From Dehalococcoidia bacterium (GTDB taxonomy: Bacteria; Chloroflexota; Dehalococcoidia; GIF9; AB-539-J10), in the NCBI GenBank assembly GCA_030606385.1, contig JAUWGN010000092.1, positions 1-5,116 on the forward strand: 5,116 nucleotides of DNA. The letters are read 5' to 3'. Shown here piece after piece: positions 1 to 4,184 of the stretch. The position numbers and the translations under genes are program-made. How positions within the stretch are numbered: position 1 is the stretch's first letter; each line of letters begins with the position of its first letter. The notes beneath the pieces are model-generated. The model ran no database searches. It had not been told where the DNA came from and worked only from the letters and a program-made list of their open reading frames with translations.

Positions 1-14
1 CCTCTCTCTGGCGG

Positions 15-20
15 TATATT
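15..20 (+). promoter_or_regulatory. Possible -10 box of guaB3
   Basis: TATATT matches the sigma70 -10 consensus at five of six positions and ends 10 bp before the ATG at 31. The usual spacing would place transcription start near base 27, giving a leader of only about 4 nt. The -35 box would lie outside the window, so this cannot be confirmed. The weak point is that a TATATT can occur by chance in AT-containing sequence. Confidence 0.3.
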
Positions 21-30
21 CTGCCCTAAT

Positions 31-1170
31 ATGCCCCAATACAAGGAATTACAACGCGCCTATGGATTTGATGAGGTCGCCCTTGTCCCCGGAGACGTGA
101 CCATCAACCCTGATCAGACCGATATCGAGTTCAAACTGGGAGAGCTGACCTTTCCCATTCCTATTTTAGCCTCGGCTATGGACAGCATAGTTGACCCATC
201 TTTCGCCATCGAATACAGCAAGCTCGGCGGTCTGGCTGTGCTCAACCTCGAGGGAATTCAGACAAGATATGAAAGTCCCGATGAAATTCTGGCCCAGATC
301 GCCGGCGCTACGGAAAGCGAGACTACCGCTTTGCTTCAGAAAGTCTATTCCACGCCTATCAAGGAGAAACTCATCGGAGAACGAATCGAGACGATTAAAA
401 AAGCGGGCGCCATCTGTGCAGTGTCATTCACACCGGCAAACACCAAAAGACTATCCCCTTTAGCTAAGGAGGCAGGGATTGATGTCCTCGTGGTGCAATC
501 AACGGTCACTACCACTCGCCATATCTCCAAGAGCTATCGCGGTCTCATCCTGTCAGAGCTATGCCAGATGATATCCTTGCCCGTCATTGTGGGCAACTGC
601 TGTAGCTACTCCGCCGCACTTGAGCTGATGACAACAGGGATAGATGCCATTCTGGTTGGTGTTGGTCCCGGTGCTGCCTGCACCACCAGGGAGGTGATTG
701 GCGTGGGGATGCCCCAGGTGACCGCTACCATTGAATGCGCTGCAGCCAGAGAGACCAACTTCAAGGAAAGCGGCAAATATGTCTCAGTGATAACCGATGG
801 AGGTATCCGCACCGGAGGTGACCTATGCAAGGCATTTGCCTCTGGCGCTGACGCAGTTATGCTTGGCTCCCCTTTGGCCCAGGCTATGGAAGCACCGGGA
901 AAGGGCTACCACTGGGGAATGTCCCACCCCCATCCAGCATTGCCTCGAGGAACGAGAATCAAGGTAGGAGCTAAAGCAACTCTGCAGCAAATCCTGCTTG
1001 GTCCCACTTCGGTCACTGATGGTACTCAAAATCTGGTTAGCGCTCTTCGCACTGGAATGGGTGTCTGCGGCGCCCGAACAATAAAAGAGATGCACAACAC
1101 AAGAATGGTCATCGCCCCTTCAATAAAGACAGAGGGCAAATATTTCCAGGCTACCCAGCTCGTCCCCTGA
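31..1170 (+). CDS. guaB3: GuaB3-like IMP dehydrogenase/GMP reductase family protein
   Basis: Complete 379-residue member of the IMPDH/GMP reductase TIM-barrel superfamily, cytosolic, acting on purine mononucleotides. The N-terminus (residues 11-21, YGFDEVALVPG) and the ILASAMDSIVDP stretch (45-56) are the typical family opening. The nucleotide-binding/catalytic loop is GVGPGAACTTR at 210-220, with Cys217 as the expected catalytic thiol, followed by GVGMPQ (224-229). The phosphate-binding ITDGGIR lies at 254-260 and GADAVMLGS at 272-280. The chain runs through the barrel without the roughly 120-residue CBS pair of classical GuaB. Length and the C-terminal GMGVCGARTIKEM (342-354) fit GuaB3 (about 370-390 residues). 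Some GuaB3 proteins have been reported to act as GMP reductases, so the direction of the reaction should be left open. The ATG at 31 gives a normal N-terminus although no Shine-Dalgarno sequence is seen in the 30 bases available. The gene is followed directly by repeats, with no obvious U-run terminator. Confidence 0.9.
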   Translation: MPQYKELQRAYGFDEVALVPGDVTINPDQTDIEFKLGELTFPIPILASAMDSIVDPSFAIEYSKLGGLAVLNLEGIQTRYESPDEILAQIAGATESETTALLQKVYSTPIKEKLIGERIETIKKAGAICAVSFTPANTKRLSPLAKEAGIDVLVVQSTVTTTRHISKSYRGLILSELCQMISLPVIVGNCCSYSAALELMTTGIDAILVGVGPGAACTTREVIGVGMPQVTATIECAAARETNFKESGKYVSVITDGGIRTGGDLCKAFASGADAVMLGSPLAQAMEAPGKGYHWGMSHPHPALPRGTRIKVGAKATLQQILLGPTSVTDGTQNLVSALRTGMGVCGARTIKEMHNTRMVIAPSIKTEGKYFQATQLVP

Positions 1171-1325
1171 ATTACAGCCAATTTTTGTCATTGCGAGGCA
1201 TACCCCTTTGGTCATTGCGAGGAGCGCCCTTTTCTGTCATTGCGAGGAGAGGTAGCGACGAAGCAATCTCAGAGTGAGATTCCTCATTTTACTCGGAACA
1301 GGCTCCGCAATCCCAGTTTAAAAAT
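1171..1325. repeat. GTCATTGCGAGG-type dispersed repeat, left end triplicated
   Basis: The 12-mer GTCATTGCGAGG occurs at 1187-1198, 1211-1222 and 1236-1247, at intervals of 24 and 25 bp. The third copy continues into a longer unit with GACGAAGCAATCTC, the body usual for this widespread element. It includes a 7-bp hairpin (AATCTCA, loop GAG, TGAGATT) at 1265-1281. The segment ends in a degenerate GGCTCCGCAATCCC near 1302-1315. Related pieces occur at 2849-2980, about 3893-3910 and 4063-4126, so this is a dispersed family. No coding potential is seen. Confidence 0.75.
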
Positions 1326-1417
1326 GTAGTCGCCCAATTTATTGGGCAATTGTGCCTGCTCTATTAACTAACGAACAACTACTAAATACGCTAATGCCTG
1401 ATGAATCAGGCAACTAC
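1326..1417. repeat. REPIN-like pair of inverted GTAG hairpins
   Basis: Two related hairpin units lie in inverted orientation. The left unit starts with GTAG at 1326-1329 and folds as GCCCAAT-TT-ATTGGGC (1332-1347). The right unit, read on the minus strand, starts with GTAG (CTAC at 1414-1417) and folds as GCCTGAT-TC-ATCAGGC (1411 down to 1396). Over the 23 positions from GTAG to GGCA there are six differences; four of them form two compensatory stem changes (C-G to T-A and A-T to G-C). A 5' GTAG tetranucleotide next to a hairpin is the signature of REP sequences mobilised by Y1 (RAYT/TnpA-REP) transposases, and an inverted pair is the REPIN/BIME arrangement. No RAYT gene is present here. A further CAACTAC lies at 1376-1382. 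Confidence 0.7.
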
Positions 1418-1437
1418 TCAATACTGACTGCTTTTTC

Positions 1438-1477
1438 ATATTGTTTAGCATTTCGGATTTGGGATTTAGAGTTTTCT
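1438..1477 (+). repeat. 40-bp direct repeat, left copy
   Basis: Identical over all 40 bases to 2089-2128, starting ATATTGTTTAGCATTTCGG and ending TTTAGAGTTTTCT. In the right copy the sequence is the outer part of the right arm of a foldback element; here it stands alone. The two copies bracket the hicBA locus in the same orientation, 611 bp apart. Confidence 0.92.
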
Positions 1478-1513
1478 GTCATTTGGCATCCTCACCTGAC
1501 TTCTCCGGTCTCT

Positions 1514-1542
1514 TTGACACCATTCACCGACCATATTAGAAT
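1514..1542 (+). promoter_or_regulatory. Strong sigma70-type promoter of hicBA
   Basis: Perfect -35 TTGACA at 1514-1519, a 17-bp spacer, and -10 TAGAAT (five of six) at 1537-1542. Predicted transcription start is near 1549, which excludes the in-frame ATG at 1541 and the GTG at 1352 as starts of hicB and leaves a leader of about 10 nt before ATG 1559. Confidence 0.75.
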
Positions 1543-1549
1543 GTTAAAC

Positions 1550-1556
1550 AAGGTGG
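1550..1556 (+). promoter_or_regulatory. hicB ribosome binding site
   Basis: AAGGTGG differs from the ideal AAGGAGG at one base and ends 2 bases before ATG 1559 (AGG core 5 bases away). Together with the promoter position it decides the start of hicB. Confidence 0.65.
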
Positions 1557-1558
1557 CT

Positions 1559-1822
1559 ATGCTTACTGAATACATAAATAAAGCTATGAGTAGGGCAGTG
1601 TATGACAAGCTTGAGGATGGAACTTATTGTGGTAAGATTGATGAATGCTTGGGAGTAATTGCCTTCGGCAAAACCCTTTACCAATGCCAGATTGAGTTGC
1701 GAGAAGTTCTTGAAGGCTGGTTATTGGTCAAGATAAGGCACGGTGACCAACTACCCATCATCGATGAAGTCGACCTAAACAAAGGAATACCTACACTTGA
1801 GGAAATAGTAGCCCATGGCTAG
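1559..1822 (+). CDS. hicB: HicB-family antitoxin
   Basis: An 87-residue protein resembling the short HicB-like antitoxins (MLTEYI..AM..A.YD.L.DGTY.G.I.E..GV.A.G.TL..C..EL.EVLE.W). In this family such proteins bind and neutralise the HicA mRNA-cleaving toxin through a partially degraded RNase-H-like fold. The strand-rich part is residues 12-36 and the predicted helix 39-61, with the GWLLVKIRHGDQLPIID stretch (53-69) typical of the group. No C-terminal helix-turn-helix or ribbon-helix-helix domain is evident, so autoregulation by DNA binding is uncertain. The frame is open back to a GTG at 1352, but that extension would translate the REPIN and the 40-bp repeat and lies upstream of the promoter, so it is rejected. 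The gene overlaps hicA by 8 bp, the antitoxin-first order common for this subtype. It looks fully intact, unlike its partner. Confidence 0.85.
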   Translation: MLTEYINKAMSRAVYDKLEDGTYCGKIDECLGVIAFGKTLYQCQIELREVLEGWLLVKIRHGDQLPIIDEVDLNKGIPTLEEIVAHG

Positions 1823-2003
1823 ATGGGCACCATGCAAAAGAAGGACTTTCATCAGAAAATTGACCAGATTAGGCTTCACTTCGCCTGAAGCTGGTGGACG
1901 GCATCTTTATATGAGATATGGCTCACATAAACAAACTCAAAAATCAAAGATAAAAAGTCAAAATTACAATTTAAAATGCAAAAATACTGAAGCAAAATCC
2001 TAA
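1815..2003 (+). pseudogene. hicA: HicA toxin, 3' half lost to an A-rich repeat
   Basis: The first 38 or so residues match HicA mRNA interferases. The opening MARWAPCKRRTFIRKLTRLGF is the alpha1/beta1 part, and GGRHLYMRYGSH (27-38) carries the family's catalytic histidine (His30, codon 1902-1904). After the histidine strand, HicA normally continues with a strand such as LTIPSN or VTIPxH and a C-terminal helix, for a total of about 75-80 residues. Here homology stops near residue 38-40, and the remaining 22 codons (QTQKSKIKSQNYNLK...) are translated from an A-rich repeat that begins near 1926 and supplies a stop at 2001-2003. The third strand and last helix are missing, so the product is probably non-functional as a toxin. 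I see no remnant of the C-terminal part on the far side of the repeat. The start overlaps hicB by 8 bp; GAGGA at 1799-1803 is a possible, rather distant, ribosome binding site. Confidence 0.8.
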
Positions 2004-2128
2004 ACTCTAAGCTCTAAGCCCTAAACAAATGCCAATATCTAAATTCAAAGTTCAAAACTGTTTCGGTTATTTGAATTTTGGTCATTTGATATTGTTTAGC
2101 ATTTCGGATTTGGGATTTAGAGTTTTCT
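1926..2128. repeat. A-rich/T-rich foldback element with right copy of 40-bp repeat
   Basis: The + strand is strikingly A-rich, with recurring TCAAA/CAAAA words, from about 1926 to 2055, and then T-rich to 2128, with the turn near 2055-2065. The two halves are imperfect reverse complements. AAACTCTAA (2002-2010) pairs with TTAGAGTTT (2117-2125), and AATATCTAAATTCAAA in the left arm corresponds to the complement of TTTGAATTTTGGTCATTTG in the right arm. The outer right arm, 2089-2128, is the perfect 40-bp copy of 1438-1477. The left part runs directly into hicA. There is no transposase, so it would be a non-autonomous or passive repeat. Confidence 0.7.
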
Positions 2129-2153
2129 TTCCAAGGAGAAGATTAGAGTTCTC

Positions 2154-2170
2154 CCTCCCCTAGCGGGAGG
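2154..2170. repeat. C/G-rich hairpin between hicA remnant and lysE-type gene
   Basis: CCTCCC (2154-2159), loop CTAGC, GGGAGG (2165-2170) forms a 6-bp all-strong stem about 15 bp beyond the stop codon of the exporter gene. A following G7 run (2177-2183) could pair alternatively with the C-rich side. It resembles the common CTCCCTCCCC...GGGAGGG intergenic repeats. On either strand no U-run follows, so I do not call an intrinsic terminator, though it could protect the 3' end of the minus-strand mRNA. Confidence 0.5.
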
Positions 2171-2185
2171 TAGCTTGGGGGGGAA

Positions 2186-2806
2186 TTACAAATTAGATAA
2201 CCCGGAAAACACGAACCACGCTCCAAAGCCAAGCAGAACCAGAGCACAAACACTGAACACAATTCGTTGCACCTTCCCCGTCCACCACTTTCGCGACTTA
2301 AACGTGCCCATGGAGAGAAATTCACTCCATATTAAATCGCAAGGCCAGTGCACCACACCAAGAAGAACAATACCGATGGCGCCAAAACGGGCAGCACCAG
2401 TTATCAACGCAGCACCTATGGTAATCCACCACACATAGAAGGCAGGATTAGTCCCCGTGACCAGGATGCCAGTGACCACAGAACTCGCCGGCAGACCACC
2501 TACCTCCTCAGGAGCATCACCGGCGGTGCGAAACATTCGGAAACCAAGGTAAAACAACGCCACCCCCCCGGCGATGTATATCCCATTTACCACCGCCGGT
2601 AGCCCAAGAAAATGCCCTATCCCAAGATACATTGCCGCGATAAGCGGCAGTTCGATTACAGCGTGACCTACGGCGATTAAGGCACCGGCATTTTTATTTC
2701 GGTAACCTTTAGCTATTGTGGCTGCGGTCATCGGACCGGGAAGCATCACCCCGGTAAGGGAAATTATAGCCACAGATAGTAAAAATAACCCTAAGCTCGT
2801 CTCCAT
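2186..2806 (-). CDS. LysE/RhtB-family inner-membrane exporter
   Basis: A 206-residue, very hydrophobic protein of the size typical for LysE/RhtB translocators (about 200-220). Predicted membrane segments lie roughly at 5-25, 42-64, 69-91, 110-134, 141-163 and 181-203. The family signature is LPGPM at 22-26 at the end of helix 1, followed by the conserved small/charged stretch TAATIAKGYRNK. The second half starts with TNPAFYVWWITIG (119-131), the Asn-Pro motif of the repeated half. Relatives export amino acids or similar small cationic or neutral metabolites; the substrate cannot be read from sequence. GAGGG lies 4 bases before the ATG (2804-2806). The gene stands alone: its upstream minus-strand neighbour is 200 bp away across a repeat element. 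Confidence 0.88.
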   Translation of the reverse strand: METSLGLFLLSVAIISLTGVMLPGPMTAATIAKGYRNKNAGALIAVGHAVIELPLIAAMYLGIGHFLGLPAVVNGIYIAGGVALFYLGFRMFRTAGDAPEEVGGLPASSVVTGILVTGTNPAFYVWWITIGAALITGAARFGAIGIVLLGVVHWPCDLIWSEFLSMGTFKSRKWWTGKVQRIVFSVCALVLLGFGAWFVFSGLSNL

Positions 2807-2828
2807 GATCCCTCATTTTAAATTGTAA

Positions 2829-2858
2829 AGTATAATGTGCTTATCATATCATTGCGAA
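2829..2858 (-). promoter_or_regulatory. Possible promoter of the LysE-type gene
   Basis: On the minus strand TATACT (2834 down to 2829) matches the -10 consensus at five of six positions. TTCGCA (2858 down to 2853) is a four-of-six -35 at 18-bp spacing. Transcription would start near 2822, giving a leader of about 16 nt. The -35 lies inside the end of the adjacent repeat element. Confidence 0.4.
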
Positions 2859-2980
2859 GAACACTAGCCACGACGCAATCTTCTCCACCGAGATTGCTTC
2901 GCGGAGCCTGTCCTGAGCGAGATTCTTCCCCTTCACTCCGTTCAGGGTCAGAATGACAAGGAACGAAGGGCTCGCAATGA
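2849..2980. repeat. Complete TCATTGCGA...TCGCAATGA inverted-repeat element
   Basis: A 132-bp unit with perfect 9-bp terminal inverted repeats, TCATTGCGA (2849-2857) and TCGCAATGA (2972-2980). It contains an internal 7-bp hairpin, GCAATCT (2875-2881) with AGATTGC (2891-2897) around a 9-base loop. It also contains the associated words GAGCCTGTCCTGAGCGA and TTCAGGGTCAGAATGAC. It belongs to the same family as the GTCATTGCGAGG copies at 1187-1247. No open frame of note and no target-site duplication is obvious. It fills the gap between two minus-strand genes. Confidence 0.75.
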
Positions 2981-3008
2981 CACCAAAAAGGCGGGCAACG
3001 GCATGCAG

Positions 3009-3764
3009 CTAGATTTCTTCTTCCTCCTCTTCCGCTTCCTCCTCCTCAACAACCATACCACCGTAATGAGGAAGCGTCACCCCAATTCCCCCCCACCTTC
3101 TTTTGCGCTGAGGCAAACTGGCAATAGTTTCCCTCAGTTTGGAAAGTTGCTCCAGCGACTGTCCCGGAGGAACAACTATGCCATCCACGCCAGCTTCCCA
3201 TAGAGTGCTAACATCCGCTTTTGTCGGTGAAGCTACCTCCACCAGGATTGGCTTGGTTATCATTGACCCAAATCGCCGACACAGAAGTAAGTGCTCAATG
3301 GCAAGCACTGGCGCTCGATTAACTAGAATCACACCATCAACCTCAAGCTCGCCAATGGGTCTGATTAAATCGTACCCTGAAGACATCTCTACAGCGAGAA
3401 ACTTCCCCAACTCCTTTATTTCCAGTGTCTCTACCGGCGCCTTCGCATCAAAAACAACGAAGTCACAGCCCGAGGTAGCAATTTCAGCCACCTTAGCGCT
3501 ATTGCCCTCCCCCAGAAACACACCCATCGGGATACTCCCCGTAGCCTCAGCCATCTGCCTCAAACTACCCATCTCCACCTGCTCGAATATCAACCCCGCA
3601 TCCACATTGCTACTGGCTATTGCTTTAGCTCCGGTGACATCCCCATCTCTTATGCCGGCGATAAGCAACATCGTCGGCGCTGCCGATTCAGAGCTAGCAC
3701 GACGAAAGCCCATTTGGGGAGAAGGCTTGGAAAAACGGCACAACTTATCAACCAATTTGCTCAT
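3009..3764 (-). CDS. Unrecognised protein, beta/alpha-rich, with poly-Glu tail
   Basis: A 251-residue protein that I cannot assign to a named family. It has a basic, Ser-rich start (1-30). Four or five alternating hydrophobic-strand/helix units follow: MLLIAGIRDGDVTGAKAIA (32-50), IPMGVFLGEGNSAKVAEIA (78-96), CDFVVFDAK (100-108), VDGVILVNRAP (142-152), KPILVEVASP (171-180) and AGVDGIVVPPG (191-201). This rhythm, with VDG-I-V strands, resembles part of a TIM barrel, but no phosphate-binding glycine loop or catalytic set is complete. A basic patch (QRKRRW, 219-224) is followed by residues 239-251, almost entirely Glu. No signal peptide or membrane segment is seen, so it is probably cytosolic. 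The start is supported by GGAGG 4 bases upstream, a site that lies immediately after the tRNA-Thr gene. The third-position pattern and length argue for a real gene; the long open frame on the opposite strand (3139-3870) runs through the tRNA and is its shadow. Confidence 0.82.
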   Translation of the reverse strand: MSKLVDKLCRFSKPSPQMGFRRASSESAAPTMLLIAGIRDGDVTGAKAIASSNVDAGLIFEQVEMGSLRQMAEATGSIPMGVFLGEGNSAKVAEIATSGCDFVVFDAKAPVETLEIKELGKFLAVEMSSGYDLIRPIGELEVDGVILVNRAPVLAIEHLLLCRRFGSMITKPILVEVASPTKADVSTLWEAGVDGIVVPPGQSLEQLSKLRETIASLPQRKRRWGGIGVTLPHYGGMVVEEEEAEEEEEEI

Positions 3765-3768
3765 TTCG

Positions 3769-3773
3769 CCTCC
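3769..3773 (-). promoter_or_regulatory. Ribosome binding site abutting tRNA-Thr 3' end
   Basis: GGAGG on the minus strand, 4 bases before the ATG at 3764, begins 1 base after the mature tRNA 3' end (3775). It fixes the start of the downstream protein gene. After tRNA 3' processing the mRNA would begin essentially at its ribosome binding site. Confidence 0.7.
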
Positions 3774-3774
3774 A

Positions 3775-3846
3775 AGCCAGCGAAGGGATTCGAACCCCCG
3801 ACCTGCGGTTTACGAAACCGCTGCTCTACCCCTGAGCTACGCTGGC
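3775..3846 (-). tRNA. tRNA-Thr (anticodon CGT)
   Basis: The 72-nt minus-strand sequence folds into a full cloverleaf. The acceptor stem is GCCAGCG/CGCTGGC with discriminator T. The D arm is GCTC-AGGGGTA-GAGC. The anticodon stem GCGGT/ACCGC holds loop TTCGTAA, and the T arm has loop TTCGAAT. The variable loop has 5 bases. The central loop triplet CGT reads ACG threonine codons. The T stem (GGGGG/CCCTT) contains two G-T pairs. CCA is not encoded, so it must be added enzymatically. Confidence 0.96.
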
Positions 3847-3858
3847 ATAGTCTCCCTA

Positions 3859-3888
3859 ATTATAGCCTAAAATGTAACACAGTGTTAG
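3859..3888 (-). promoter_or_regulatory. Promoter of tRNA-Thr and downstream gene
   Basis: Perfect TATAAT on the minus strand at 3864-3859, 12 bp before the tRNA 5' end. CTAACA (3888-3883) is a four-of-six -35 at 18-bp spacing. Start would be near 3852, leaving a very short 5' leader for RNase P to remove. Since only 10 bp separate the tRNA from the next gene, this promoter probably drives both. Confidence 0.65.
3875..3887. promoter_or_regulatory. Operator-like palindrome TAACAC-A-GTGTTA
   Basis: Perfect 6-bp arms around a single central base, overlapping the -35 region and spacer of the tRNA-Thr promoter. The position is right for a repressor site, and odd-length palindromes of this size suit dimeric helix-turn-helix regulators. 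No regulator gene is adjacent, so the role is inferred from position only. Confidence 0.35.
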
Positions 3889-4132
3889 CAACAGGAATTG
3901 CCACGCTCCCCCCTAACCGCCGCTTGCCATGGCGGATAAATCCGAAATAAGTTCAAAGCTCAAATCATTAGCTATCAGCCTTCAGCCACTGGCTAACCGC
4001 TGATTGTTTTTTCATTTTTGCTCTGTCATTTTGCCTTTTGATTTTTGCCTTTTGACTTTTCCTGGGATTGCCACGCCTTCGGCTCGCCCCGTTTGATAGT
4101 AAGCATCTAACGGGGTTCGCAATCACATGCAG
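3889..4132. repeat. Repeat-filled gap upstream of cmk
   Basis: The 338-bp gap 3847-4184 holds no credible gene. In order it contains: a fragment of the ATTGCCACGCTCC type (about 3897-3910); a CCGCC/GGCGG hairpin with 9-base loop (3917-3935); an iterated AGCTATCAGCC/TCAGCC tract (3969-4004); and a T-rich tract (4005-4060) in which TTGCCTTTTGA recurs at 4031-4041 and 4045-4055. A last piece runs GGGATTGCCACGCC...TTCGCAATCAC (4064-4125) and contains the 7-bp hairpin CCCCGTT (4087-4093)/AACGGGG (4109-4115). The T-rich tract is the opposite-strand counterpart of the A-rich sequence at 1926-2000. Confidence 0.65.
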
Positions 4133-4143
4133 AGAAGAGACTC

Positions 4144-4170
4144 TTGACAGCTTACTTTGAGATATAAGAT
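4144..4170 (+). promoter_or_regulatory. Possible cmk-plsC promoter
   Basis: Perfect -35 TTGACA at 4144-4149. The best -10 is TAAGAT (4165-4170, four of six) at a short 15-bp spacing; TATAAG at 4163-4168 is too close. Transcription would start near 4177, leaving a leader of about 8 nt that just includes the AGGA ribosome binding site. Confidence 0.45.
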
Positions 4171-4184
4171 GATGAAATAGGAAT

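Noticed and set aside
1187..1247. Three evenly spaced 12-mers as a CRISPR array
   Set aside because: Repeats are too short, spacers are only 12-13 bp, and the same motif forms the ends of dispersed elements elsewhere in the window.
1352..1558. N-terminal extension of HicB from a GTG at 1352
   Set aside because: It would translate the REPIN-like hairpin and the 40-bp repeat and lies upstream of the TTGACA-17-TAGAAT promoter; ATG 1559 has the ribosome binding site and matches family length.
2154..2170. Intrinsic terminator after the LysE-type gene
   Set aside because: The hairpin is good but no U-run follows on the minus strand; it is kept only as a repeat-type hairpin.
2175..2602. Plus-strand open frames antisense to the LysE-type gene
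   Set aside because: They overlap a clear membrane protein gene and their translations look like random shadow sequence.
3139..3870. 243-codon open frame on the + strand
   Set aside because: It is antisense to the unknown protein gene and runs across the tRNA-Thr gene; it has no supporting ribosome binding site or recognisable domain.
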